Shown here one piece after another: positions 16,357 through 24,291 of a DNA stretch of 64,000 bases. This DNA comes from Rhodobacter capsulatus. GTDB lineage: Bacteria; Pseudomonadota; Alphaproteobacteria; Rhodobacterales; Rhodobacteraceae. How positions within the stretch are numbered: position 1 is the stretch's first letter; each line of letters opens with the position of its first letter. The notes under the pieces are model-generated. The model saw nothing but the letters and a program-made list of their open reading frames with translations. It was not told where the DNA came from and did not search any database. The translations under genes were made by a program, and so were the position numbers. The DNA lies in the NCBI RefSeq assembly GCF_003254295.1, contig NZ_QKZO01000015.1, positions 1 through 64,000 on the forward strand, written 5' to 3'.

Positions 16357-16470
16357 ATGGCACAAATGCCCCGTTCCCTGACGCTTCCCATTCTCTCCAT
16401 TCTCGGCATCCTCTGCGCCATCTACTGGCCGCAAGCGCATGGCGCGTTCTGCACGGGTCCGAGATCTTGA
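16357..16470 (+). CDS. 37-codon ORF with signal-peptide-like N-terminus, possibly a truncated gene
   Basis: ATG 16357 has AGAGG eight bases upstream. The product starts MAQMPRSLTLPILSILG and continues with a hydrophobic stretch (ILCAIYWPQAHG), like an export signal, and ends at TGA 16468-16470 shortly afterwards. This looks like the 5' end of an exported-protein gene cut by a rearrangement, or a small membrane peptide. No homology is recognised. Confidence 0.3.
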   Translation: MAQMPRSLTLPILSILGILCAIYWPQAHGAFCTGPRS

Positions 16471-16771
16471 CGTCCAAGCTTGCGAACGCATTGCGGCTGA
16501 CCTACCGTCGACGCTGATCTTTCATGCGCTGAGGGCTGACCCTTGTTCGGTTGCACAGTTCTTCACAGGTTGACCTTTTTGAGGGCGGCGGTGCTTTTGA
16601 ACTCGGCGCCTGCCCCGGATAGCCGTAGCTACACTGGGTGCATACCCGCTCAAGCACGCTCCGCCATTCCAATTCGAGGGACGCTTTTCCGCAATTTAGT
16701 CCCCCCGATCCAGTCCGATAAAACGGTCGTGGCTTATCGATACCGTTTCCGCCGAAAAAGGAGCGCATGAC

Positions 16772-17746
16772 ATGGGTGCCCGCGTCTTCATCTCATACAG
16801 CCATGTCGATGAGGCCCTCAGAGACGAGCTCGAGGTTCACCTTGCGATGCTGAAGCGGCAGGGCCTTGTCGATGTTTGGCACGACAAACGTCTGCTCGCT
16901 GGTGACCAACTTGATTGGACGATATCGAAAGAACTCGATGAGGCAGATGTAATCCTTCTCTTGGTCGGCCCGAACTTCCTTGCGTCAGACTACTGCTACA
17001 AAATCGAGAAAGGCCGTGCTCTTGAACGGCACCGACAGGGGGCAGCCCGGCTGATCTCCGTAATCCTTCGTCCTTGCGAGTGGGGCCACACCGATTTGGC
17101 CAAGTATTTGGTCACGCCAAAGGACGGGAAGCCGATCACACAATGGCCGGATCGGGATGAGGCGTTTCTGGACGTTACGCGGCAAATCCGCCGCGCAATC
17201 GAAGATCTGGAGGTCGTTGGCCAACCTAAGGTCACTCACGACTTCATCGAGACGGCGAGGGGCGCCGCTGCCGACGAATTGCCCGAACCTTCGCCCATGC
17301 CCAGATCGTCGAACCTGCGCCTCAAGAAAGATTTCTCGCAAGCCGAACGTGATGATTTCCTGTTCGAGACATTCGACTACCTCGCCAGGTTTTTTCAAGG
17401 CTCGCTTGAGGAGCTGCAGGCGCGCAATGTCGATATTAAGGCCCGTTTTCGCCGCATCGCGGGCGATTGCTTCACTGCAACCATCTACCGGAATGGCGAC
17501 AAGGTTGCCGGGGGAACCGTCCGGGTCGGGGGCATGTTTGGGGCAGGCATTACATGGCTCGGCGATGACAGCGGCCAGGCCAACAGCCACAACGAGAGTC
17601 TGTTCGTAAGGCATGATGATCATAAACTGTTCCTTTCACCCATGGGAATGCCCGTCACCGGCCCAGGTCGAGAGGCGCGCCTTACCCAAGAGGGCGCAGC
17701 GGAGTATTATTGGGACCTCATGATCCGCGGCCTCCAGGGGCACTAA
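16772..17746 (+). CDS. TIR-domain protein with uncharacterised C-terminal domain (candidate defence protein)
   Basis: 324 residues from ATG 16772, with AAGGAG at 16758-16763; an ATG at 16767 is out of frame. Residues 1-150 are a bacterial TIR domain: RVFISYSHVDEALRDEL, VDVWHDKRLLAGD, DEADVILLLVGPNFLASDY, CYKIEKGRALERH, VILRPCEW. Glu79 in CYKIEK sits where NADase-active TIRs carry the catalytic glutamate. Residues about 185-324 are a separate alpha/beta domain I do not recognise (FLFETFDYLARFFQGSLEEL; FRRIAGDCFTATIYRNGDKV; SLFVRHDDHKLFLSPMGM). Base and codon use are visibly less GC-biased than in its neighbours, which suggests transfer. Likely an NAD-consuming phage-defence effector. Confidence 0.85.
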   Translation: MGARVFISYSHVDEALRDELEVHLAMLKRQGLVDVWHDKRLLAGDQLDWTISKELDEADVILLLVGPNFLASDYCYKIEKGRALERHRQGAARLISVILRPCEWGHTDLAKYLVTPKDGKPITQWPDRDEAFLDVTRQIRRAIEDLEVVGQPKVTHDFIETARGAAADELPEPSPMPRSSNLRLKKDFSQAERDDFLFETFDYLARFFQGSLEELQARNVDIKARFRRIAGDCFTATIYRNGDKVAGGTVRVGGMFGAGITWLGDDSGQANSHNESLFVRHDDHKLFLSPMGMPVTGPGREARLTQEGAAEYYWDLMIRGLQGH

Positions 17747-17756
17747 GAAATATAAG

Positions 17757-17772
17757 GGGCGCTTTTGCGCCC
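17757..17772 (+). terminator. Hairpin after the TIR gene
   Basis: Stem GGGCGC (17757-17762) / GCGCCC (17767-17772) with a TTTT loop, 11 bases after the TIR stop codon. There is no long T tail, so terminator strength is uncertain. Confidence 0.45.
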
Positions 17773-17858
17773 GGCTGGTGCCCATGCCACGGCGACCCGG
17801 ATCCTCTGTGCGCGCATCGCATTGTCCACCACCGGACGAACGAACGACACCTATCGCC

Positions 17859-18074
17859 TTATCCGCTGATGTGCTCGATCAACTCGGGGCTGTCATCCTG
17901 AAACCCGAACGGGGCGACCGGTTGGAACGCCAGCTTCGACCCGACAGCGAGGGAACACCGCCGCGTCGGAACCGCCCAGCCACGCGCCTTGCTCGTCCGC
18001 ATTCAGGATGACCGGCATCCGGTCGTGCAGTCCGACCATCGCCCCCGTCGCGGCCCGCGCTATGATCGTTCAGG
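17859..18074 (-). pseudogene. Remnant of a YedK/HMCES-type (SRAP) SOS-associated peptidase
   Basis: On the minus strand from about 18074 the reading TIIARAATGAMVGLHDRMPV continues to ILNADEQGAWL. The phrase HDRMPVIL is the hallmark of the C-terminal half of SRAP-domain proteins, which crosslink to abasic sites in single-stranded DNA. After a frameshift near 17915-17940 it ends FQPVAPFGFQDDSPELIEHI at TAA 17861-17859. The catalytic N-terminal Cys2 half is missing, so this is a decayed fragment. Confidence 0.6.
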
Positions 18075-18587
18075 TCAGGTGATCTCGCCAGCGGCTCGCC
18101 ACGGCAACAAGGAAACGGCGATCTAGAGCTCTCCGCCTTCGATTGGATCGGGATTGGAAGCCTCGGCCTTGGCGCCATCCATACCGACGGCCCGGGTGCT
18201 CAGGCCGCCGCACCGGCAGGGGTTTGAGGGCACACACCGCCTCCCCTGACAGCGGTGGCATGATCGCCTGTCTGCGAAAAAATCTCAAGGCATGAGAGCG
18301 GCGGACCGGGTGATCGGCCCGCCTCACCGCCGCGGCTAGAAGGGCAGTCACCGCCGCACCGCACCGGCACGCCCATCCTGCGGGAGGCTGAGGCGGTTTT
18401 CAACTTTTCGCTTGGTCCGGGAAAACCTCGGAAAGCGACGCGGCCACCAGATGGACGACAACGGTGGCACAGTCGTCCGGTCGGGACCTTCGATTCCTCT
18501 CCACCGGAGCGCTTCTCGACGCCCCAGCCTGTCCCGTTTTTCTCAAAAATTCCACGATCGACGATCGGCGGCGAAAGCCGACCTTTC
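18075..18587. other. 513-bp stretch without recognisable gene
   Basis: It lies between the yedK remnant and the IS66 left end. Both strands have short open frames only, with no motif, ribosome site or repeat that I can support. It is probably more recombination debris. Confidence 0.35.
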
Positions 18588-19098
18588 GTAAGCACCCGGT
18601 TGTGGCCGCCTTCTGATGCTGCCGGTTTCGGTCTAGCCATCCGTCGTTATTGACGTCGTTACCGACGTCGTCTGTGGCGGAAGGGATCATGCGGCAAGAG
18701 ATTTTGACGGGCGTCGAGCGGCGACGCCGCTGGTCGGATGCGGAGAAGCGGTCGATCCTGGCGGAGGTGGGTGTGAAAGGGGCGTGGGTTGCGGATGTCG
18801 CCCGTCGTCATGATCTGACCCGGCAGCACATCTATCAGTGGCGGGCGAAGTTCCGGCGGCGAGGCGAGAGCCTTTCAGATGAGACCGGGTTCCTGCCGGT
18901 CGAGATGACGCCAGAGAACAGCGTCCCGTCGGTTCCCGCGGCGACGACACCGGTCGAGATCGTGCTCGTGAACGGCCGGCGCCTGCGCGGGATCGAGGGT
19001 CTGTCGCCTGCCGGACTCGCGCAACTGATCCGGGTGCTGAAAGGCGCATGATCGGGCCTGGGAATGGCGTGCGCGTGTTCCTCGCGGCAGGCACCACG
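18588..19098 (+). mobile_element. Left end of an IS66-family insertion sequence (right part deleted)
   Basis: GTAAGCACCCGG at 18588-18599 resembles an IS66 left terminal repeat. tnpA follows (18689-19051), and then the first 17 or so codons of tnpB (MIGPGNGVRVFLAAGTTD), which overlaps tnpA by ATGA as usual. Where tnpB should go on with MRKG, the sequence becomes a sugar/drug permease. The rest of tnpB, tnpC and the right end are absent from the window. The element is therefore immobile by itself. Confidence 0.6.
18689..19051 (+). CDS. tnpA: IS66 family accessory protein TnpA
   Basis: 120 residues from ATG 18689. The N-terminal helix-turn-helix of IS66 TnpA is clear (GVERRRRWSDAEKRSILAEV, GAWVADVARRHDLTRQHIYQ, WRAKFRRRG), and the C-terminus (PVEIVLVNGRRLRGIEGLSP, AGLAQLIRVLKGA) is the family's usual ending. 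An earlier in-frame ATG at 18650 is less likely. The gene is intact, but its partners tnpB and tnpC are lost, so it can at most bind the transposon end. Confidence 0.85.
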   Translation: MRQEILTGVERRRRWSDAEKRSILAEVGVKGAWVADVARRHDLTRQHIYQWRAKFRRRGESLSDETGFLPVEMTPENSVPSVPAATTPVEIVLVNGRRLRGIEGLSPAGLAQLIRVLKGA

Positions 19099-20184
19099 GA
19101 CAGCCTTCTGACCCCGATCGCAACCGACCTTGGTGTCAGCGAAGGGCGGGCGGGTCAGATGATCTCGATCTCCGGCCTTTTTGCCGTGATCACCAGCCTG
19201 ACGATCACCGGATTGACCCGCGGTATTGACCGCAAGCTGCTGCAATCTGCCTTCACCATCCTGCTGATTGTCTCTGTCCTGATCGTGGCACTTGCGCCGG
19301 CCTATCCTGTGCTGATGGTCGGACGCGCCCTGTTGGGCGTTGCCATCGGCGGGTTTTGGTCACTGTCCACCGCCACCGTGATGCGACTTCTGCCCATGGA
19401 TCAGGTGCCACAAGGCCTTGCTGCCCTGAACGCCGGAAACGCCATCGCGGCCACGATTTCGGCACCGCTGGGGGCGTGGCTTGGCGACATCATCGGCTGG
19501 CGCGGGGCTTTTGCGCTGATCGTCCCGGTCGCGGTTCTGGCGCTCGTCTGGCAGCACATCCACATGCCCTCGCTGCCGCCCCGCGACGCGAGGCGCATCC
19601 ATCCTCTCGGGTTGCTTCTCCGCCCTCAGGTGGCGCTTGGCATGGCGTCGATCTTCCTGCTGTTCATGGGGCAGTTTGCGCTGCTGACCTATCTGCGCCC
19701 CTATCTGGAAGGTGTGGCCGGCTTTTCCGTTCCGCGGCTCTCAGCAGGCTTTCTGGCCTTGGGTCTGGCGGGGCTTGCGGGCACCTGGGTGGTCGGCCGC
19801 CTGCTGCGCTTGCGGCTTTACGGCCTGCTGATCGCGATCCCTGCGGTGATGGCGGTGCTTGCCGTGCTGATGATCGTGCTGGCACCTCTGCCCGTAGCGG
19901 TCGGCGCGCTGATCGTCCTGTGGGGCTTCTTTGCAACGGCGGCGCCCGTTGGCTGGGGCACCTGGCTGGCCCGGACACTTGGCCCCGAGGCCGAGGCTGG
20001 CGGCGGGCTACAGGTTGCAGTGATCCAATTGGCCATCATGGCGGGTGCGCGAAGGTCGCCGCCAGCAGCGACACCGCCAGCCCCGGTTGCCGCTCGATCA
20101 GGCGCAGGATTTCCGCCGTCTCGATCCGCACCAGCACGACATCGCTCGCCGCCTCCGCCGAGACCGGATAGACGCCGCCGGTGA
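19048..20184 (+). pseudogene. TnpB-MFS chimera: MFS efflux permease lacking both ends
   Basis: The frame starts with about 17 residues of IS66 TnpB and continues from about 19099 with an MFS permease of the arabinose-efflux/YdhP type (LLTPIATDLGVSEGRAGQMI, VGRALLGVAIGGFWSLSTAT, GNAIAATISAPLGAWLGD, WGFFATAAPVGWGTWLART). Half of the first helix is missing. At about 20042 MFS homology stops before the last helices, and the remaining 47 codons are antisense to the neighbouring Crp/Fnr remnant (Pro/Arg-rich nonsense). The TnpB start codon could still drive translation, but transport function is unlikely. Confidence 0.75.
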
Positions 20185-20323
20185 AGGCCACCGCCTCGCC
20201 GAAACTGTCGCCGCGGTCGAAGGCGCGTTCGCGCGCCGTGGCAAGGATCAGATCCTGCGCCGGTTTCGGCACATTGCCCAGAAGCAGGGATTTCCGGGCG
20301 ATCCGGTCGGCATCGGGTTTCAT
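20036..20323 (-). pseudogene. Crp/Fnr-family regulator with internal deletion and no DNA-binding domain
   Basis: From ATG 20323-20321 the frame encodes 95 residues: N-terminal helix (SLLLGNVPKPAQDLILATAR), then ERAFDRGDSFGEAVAFTGGVYP. In intact homologues about 40-50 residues of cyclic-nucleotide beta roll separate FDRGD... from ...RGDSFGEA. The junction looks like an in-frame deletion between two RGD-coding repeats. The end (RLIERQPGLAVSLLAATFAH) stops at the join with the MFS remnant, so the winged helix is missing. It cannot bind DNA. Confidence 0.75.
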
Positions 20324-20662
20324 CGGCGGCGGTCTCCTTGCGCCGGTTATCGCATGACCCTGTCGCCCGCGAAAGCCGCAGCTGGCGCGAAAGGCCCCCG
20401 AAGCCGGACATGCCAATACCTGACTGTTTTGATAAATTATAATCTTGAAACCCGGCCGCGGCTCTGACATGATCCGGGCAGGCAGCAAGTCCCGCAGGGG
20501 CATGCTTCTGTCGGGCCCCCACGGGCCGACGACAGAAGGAGCGACCCTTCCCGCAGATCCCCGCACCGCTCCGCATCGCCTTGCGCGATCGGCGTTTTTT
20601 CGCGGCGCATGACCACAACCCCAGCGCGAGAGACGCCCCGCGCGCAATGCCGAGTTTGCTGC
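20324..20662. promoter_or_regulatory. Leader region of the dihydroxybenzoate genes with AT-rich core and hairpin
   Basis: The region holds an AT-rich island (about 20428-20451, containing TATAAT) in GC-rich sequence. It also holds an imperfect long hairpin with arms CTTCTGTCGGGCCC (20505-20518) and GGGCCGACGACAGAAG (20523-20538), followed by GGAGCGACCC. No coding frame is supported. The AT-rich core is the likely promoter of the isochorismate synthase operon and would be a natural place for an iron-responsive operator; the operator class cannot be assigned. Confidence 0.4.
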
Positions 20663-21913
20663 ATGACCATGCCCTCCCTTGCTTCAAGCGCCGATGTCGG
20701 CGCCCCCGCCGGGTTCGACCAGCCCTTCGCCTTTCGCAACGCCGCCGGGCGGGTCTGCGCCGCGGGCCCGGGCCGGGCGCTTGCGCGCGGCACGCGCGAA
20801 AGCCTGGCCGACCGCCTGGCGCCCTTCTTTGCCGGCCCGGCCGATGGCGCGGTGATCGGCGGGGCCCTGCCCTTCGACACCACCCGGCCCGACTGCCTGT
20901 GGCAGGCGGCGCGCGGCGACGGGGTCTGGCCCGGCGATGCCGTTACGGCCACGGGGCCCGGCCGCCCCGCAACCCCGCCCCCTCCCGCCCCCCTGCCGCG
21001 CCCGCAACCACCCGCCCGCGGCTATATCGACAGCGTCGCCCGCGCGCTCGAGATCATGCGCCGCGAAGACGGCCTGCCCGAGGCGCTGCAAAAGATCGTC
21101 CTGGCCCGCACCCTGCTGGTCGAGGAGGCGCAGGCCTTCCCGATGCGCGAGGTGCTGGCCCGGCTGAGCGAGGATCCGTCGGTGACCGCCTTCCAGGTCT
21201 CGCTGCCGCCGCGCGCCGATCAGGCGGCGCCGCGCCATCTGGTCGGGGCGACGCCGGAGCTGCTGTTGCAAAAGCGCGGCGCGACGATCCTGTCCCATCC
21301 GCTGGCGGGCTCGGCGCGGCGGTGCGAGGAGCGCGAGGCCGATGCCCGGGCGGCGCAGGCGCTGGCCCGGTCGGAAAAGGATCAGCGCGAGCATCGGCTG
21401 GTGGTCGATTACATCCTCGACCTGCTTGCCCCCGACTGCGCCGAGCTTTCGACCCCCGAGGGCACCGCGCTGACCAAAACCCGCTCGATGTGGCATATCG
21501 GCACCCGGATCACCGGGCGGCTGAAGGATCCCGACACCCCCGCCGTGATGCTGGCCGCGCGGCTGCATCCGACGCCTGCGGTCTGCGGCCTGCCCTGTGC
21601 GCGGGCCGCCGGGCTGATCCGCAGCCTCGAGCCGGTCGAGCGCGATTTCTATGCCGGGGCCGTGGGTTGGTGCGACCGGCGCGGCGATGGCGACTGGCAT
21701 GTGGCGATCCGCTGCGCGGAACTTTGCGGCGCCCAGGCGCGGCTTTATGCGGGCGCGGGCATCGTGCTCGGCTCGGAACCGCGCGCCGAGGCGGCCGAGA
21801 CCGGCGCGAAATTCGGCGCCCTTCTGGCCGCGCTCGGCCTGCCGCGGGACGCGGCATTGCGCGACCTGCCGCGCGAGGCGGCATTGCATGACTTCGATCC
21901 CCGTCACGACTGA
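20663..21913 (+). CDS. entC: Isochorismate synthase (EntC/DhbC type)
   Basis: 416 residues if ATG 20663 is used. ATGs at 20609 and 20669 are alternatives; no site has a strong ribosome sequence. It converts chorismate to isochorismate, the first step to 2,3-dihydroxybenzoate. The chorismate-utilising domain fills residues about 110-400: KIVLARTLLVE, HLVGATPELLLQKRG, LSHPLAGSARR, SEKDQREHRLVVDYIL, TRSMWHIGTRITGRL, LHPTPAVCGLP, DFYAGAVGWCD. The N-terminal 100 residues are Pro/Ala-rich and poorly conserved. It starts the entC-entB-entA run (16 bp to entB, then overlap). Confidence 0.93.
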   Translation: MTMPSLASSADVGAPAGFDQPFAFRNAAGRVCAAGPGRALARGTRESLADRLAPFFAGPADGAVIGGALPFDTTRPDCLWQAARGDGVWPGDAVTATGPGRPATPPPPAPLPRPQPPARGYIDSVARALEIMRREDGLPEALQKIVLARTLLVEEAQAFPMREVLARLSEDPSVTAFQVSLPPRADQAAPRHLVGATPELLLQKRGATILSHPLAGSARRCEEREADARAAQALARSEKDQREHRLVVDYILDLLAPDCAELSTPEGTALTKTRSMWHIGTRITGRLKDPDTPAVMLAARLHPTPAVCGLPCARAAGLIRSLEPVERDFYAGAVGWCDRRGDGDWHVAIRCAELCGAQARLYAGAGIVLGSEPRAEAAETGAKFGALLAALGLPRDAALRDLPREAALHDFDPRHD

Positions 21914-21928
21914 GCACAGGACATCCAG

Positions 21929-22582
21929 ATGGCCCTTCCCGGCATTCTCTCCTATCCCCTGCCCCGCCCCGAGGCGCTGCCCGCGGCCCGTGCCCCCTGG
22001 CATGTCGCGCCCGACCGCGCGGCGCTGCTGATCCATGACATGCAGCGCTATTTCTGCGCGCCCTTCCCGCAGGAGGCGGCGCCGCTGCCCGCGGTGATCG
22101 ACAATATCGCCACCCTCGCCCGGGCCGCCCGGGCCTGTGGCATGCCGGTTTTCTACACCGCGCAGGAGGGCGCCCAGCTGCGCATCGACCGTGGCCTTCA
22201 GGCCGATCTCTGGGGGGCCGGGATGTCGCGCCGCCCGGAGCATCAGGACATTCTGCCCGACCTTGCCCCCTCGCCGGGCGATCTGGTGCTGACCAAGCAC
22301 CGCTACAGCGCCTTTCAGCGTTCGAACCTCGAAACCCTGATGCGCGCGCGCGGCCGCGATCAGCTGCTGATCACCGGGGTTTATGCCCATATCGGCTGTC
22401 TTGCCACCGCCGCCGAGGCGTTCCAGCGCGATATCGAGCCCTTTGCCATCGCCGATGCCCAGGCCGATTTCGACGCCGGGCGCCACGAGATGGCGCTGCG
22501 ATGGGTGGCGGGCACCTGTGGCGGGGTGATCGCGACGCGCGACGCCCTTGCCACGCTGAGGGAGGTGGCAAGATGCGCCTGA
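21929..22582 (+). CDS. entB: Isochorismatase (2,3-dihydro-2,3-dihydroxybenzoate synthase)
   Basis: 217 residues. Opening IPGILSYPLP-like region (ALPGILSYPLPRPEALP), catalytic AALLIHDMQRYF with the acidic residue, LVLTKHRYSAFQRSNLETLM, and LITGVYAHIGCLATAAEAF, all as in EntB/VibB/DhbB isochorismatase domains. It hydrolyses the vinyl ether of isochorismate to 2,3-dihydro-DHB and pyruvate. EntB and VibB normally carry an aryl carrier domain after residue about 210; here the protein ends, and the carrier is a separate gene at 24016-24267. It overlaps entA by 10 bp. Confidence 0.93.
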   Translation: MALPGILSYPLPRPEALPAARAPWHVAPDRAALLIHDMQRYFCAPFPQEAAPLPAVIDNIATLARAARACGMPVFYTAQEGAQLRIDRGLQADLWGAGMSRRPEHQDILPDLAPSPGDLVLTKHRYSAFQRSNLETLMRARGRDQLLITGVYAHIGCLATAAEAFQRDIEPFAIADAQADFDAGRHEMALRWVAGTCGGVIATRDALATLREVARCA

Positions 22583-23349
22583 GCGGATTTTCCGGGCGCC
22601 GGGCGTTGGTCACCGGCGCGGCGGGCGGCATCGGCCGCGAAACCGTCCGCCTGCTGCACGACGCGGGGGCGCGCGTCATTGCCACCGATACCGCCGAAGC
22701 GCTGGCCAGCCTGCCCGACGACATCCGCGCCTGCGCCGGGATCTGGCTGCCCTGCGATCTGCGCGACCCCGCCGCGATCGAGGCGATGCTGGCCACGGCC
22801 GAGGCGCAGGCGGGGCCGATCGGCCTTGCCGCCCATACCGCCGGGGTGCTGGCGCTTGGTCCGTTGCTCGAGATGACGGCCGAGGACTGGCGCCGGGTGA
22901 TGGCGATCAACCTTGATGGCAGTTTCCATCTGCTGCAGGCGCTCGGGCGGCGGCTGGTGCGACAGCCCGGGGCGGCGCTGGTGGTGGTCAGCTCGAATGC
23001 CGCGGGGATTCCGCGGCTGGGGATGGGCGCCTATTGCGCCTCGAAGGCGGCGCTGACCATGCTGACCCGCTGCCTCGGGCTGGAACTGGCGCGGCAGGGC
23101 CTGCGTTGCAACGTGCTTGCGCCCGGCTCGACGCTGACGCCGATGCAGACGGCGATGTGGACAGACGATCAGGGCCCGGCGCGGGTGATCGCGGGCGATG
23201 GCGCCAGGTTCCGCACCGGGATTCCGCTGGGCAAGCTGGCGACGCCCGCCGATATCGCGCAGGCGGCGGTGTTCCTGCTCTCGGATCAGGCGGGCCACAT
23301 CACCATGGCCGATCTTTACATCGACGGCGGCGCCACGCTTCGCGGCTGA
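22573..23349 (+). CDS. entA: 2,3-dihydro-2,3-dihydroxybenzoate dehydrogenase
   Basis: 258 residues, classical short-chain dehydrogenase: TGAAGGIG nucleotide loop (about 14-21), NLDGSFHLLQ, catalytic Ser about 140 and Tyr154/Lys158 in YCASKAALTMLTR, and C-terminus MADLYIDGGATL. It oxidises 2,3-dihydro-DHB with NAD to 2,3-dihydroxybenzoate. The start ATG 22573 overlaps the end of entB, and its last 34 bp overlap the 3' end of the convergent PPTase gene. Confidence 0.93.
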   Translation: MRLSGFSGRRALVTGAAGGIGRETVRLLHDAGARVIATDTAEALASLPDDIRACAGIWLPCDLRDPAAIEAMLATAEAQAGPIGLAAHTAGVLALGPLLEMTAEDWRRVMAINLDGSFHLLQALGRRLVRQPGAALVVVSSNAAGIPRLGMGAYCASKAALTMLTRCLGLELARQGLRCNVLAPGSTLTPMQTAMWTDDQGPARVIAGDGARFRTGIPLGKLATPADIAQAAVFLLSDQAGHITMADLYIDGGATLRG

Positions 23350-24023
23350 GCCCCGGCCCTGCCGTCCTCGCGCGGCAGGGCAACGGCCGTCATCACCCCC
23401 GCCGGTCCGGCCAAAAGCACCGCCCCGATCCGCCGCCCCGCGAACCAGCCCGGCGCCAGATCGCGCGTCAGCCGCAGCATGGGCGGCTCTGCCGCTGTCG
23501 CGGGGCAAAGCTCGGCCGCGCCGAAATCGAAGCCTTGCCCGATCTGCGGGCTCAAGGCCTTGAAAAGACTTTCCTTCACCGAAAAGATCAGCCCGACCCA
23601 GCGCGGATCGGCGCCGAAGGCCTCCTGTTCCGCCGCGGTCAGGGCCACCGAGGCGATCTGCTGTGCAAGCGGCGGGGTCAGATGCTGCTCGATGTCGATG
23701 CCAAGCCCGCCCCAAAGCGTGGCGGCGCCCAGAAGGGCGATCGCCTGCCCGTCGCAATGGCTGATCGCGCCGCACAGCCCCGCGGGCCAGACCGGCGCGC
23801 CCCTGGCGCTGCGCCCGGCCAGACAGGGCGTGCCGCAAAGCGCGCGCGCGGCGGCGGCGGCGGCCAACCGCCCGGCGCGATATTCTGCCCGGCGGCGCAG
23901 GCGCGGCACCCCGGGCGGGACCGGCGCGGCCGGGCGCATCTCGGCCCGACAGCCGGGCAGCGCCGCCCGCAGCTGCGCCAGCGGCCGTTCCCAGCCCGCC
24001 AGACCCGGGTGCGGCTCAGCCAC
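23316..24023 (-). CDS. entD: 4'-phosphopantetheinyl transferase (EntD type)
   Basis: 235 residues. Motifs of the EntD/Sfp superfamily: CGAISHCDGQAIALL, LGIDIEQHL with the magnesium-binding Asp and Glu, and FSVKESLFKAL with the KE pair. It attaches the phosphopantetheine arm to the aryl carrier protein and the NRPS thiolation domain. ATG 24023-24021 overlaps the stop of the upstream aryl carrier gene, giving a coupled entE-ArCP-entD operon on the minus strand. Confidence 0.93.
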   Translation of the reverse strand: MAEPHPGLAGWERPLAQLRAALPGCRAEMRPAAPVPPGVPRLRRRAEYRAGRLAAAAAARALCGTPCLAGRSARGAPVWPAGLCGAISHCDGQAIALLGAATLWGGLGIDIEQHLTPPLAQQIASVALTAAEQEAFGADPRWVGLIFSVKESLFKALSPQIGQGFDFGAAELCPATAAEPPMLRLTRDLAPGWFAGRRIGAVLLAGPAGVMTAVALPREDGRAGAQPRSVAPPSM

Positions 24024-24267
24024 CGCGCCGCGCCGCGATCAGCGCCTCCCAGGCCTGCAGCGTCGGCGCGCTGGCCAGATCCTCGAAGCTGACGGCGATG
24101 CCGCGCGCCTTCAGCTCGGCCGCCAGGGTCATCACCCGCAGCGAATCCAGCCCATAATAAATCAGGCTCTCGGCCGGGTCGATCGGCCCCTCGTCCTCCA
24201 AAAGCGCACCGAGGCGCGCGAGAAGCCAGTCACGATCGGCGGTGTCGGTATGGGCAGTCAGGGTCAT
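24016..24267 (-). CDS. Free-standing aryl carrier protein
   Basis: 83 residues. A small acidic carrier fold with SLIYYGLDSLRVMTLAAELK; Ser42 in the DSL motif is the phosphopantetheine site. In enterobactin and vibriobactin systems this domain is fused to the isochorismatase (EntB, VibB); here it is a separate gene between entE and entD. It carries DHB as a thioester from EntE to the condensation and cyclisation domains. Confidence 0.9.
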   Translation of the reverse strand: MTLTAHTDTADRDWLLARLGALLEDEGPIDPAESLIYYGLDSLRVMTLAAELKARGIAVSFEDLASAPTLQAWEALIAARRGG

Positions 24268-24291
24268 TCGGCTCTCCTTGGGGATCAGGGG

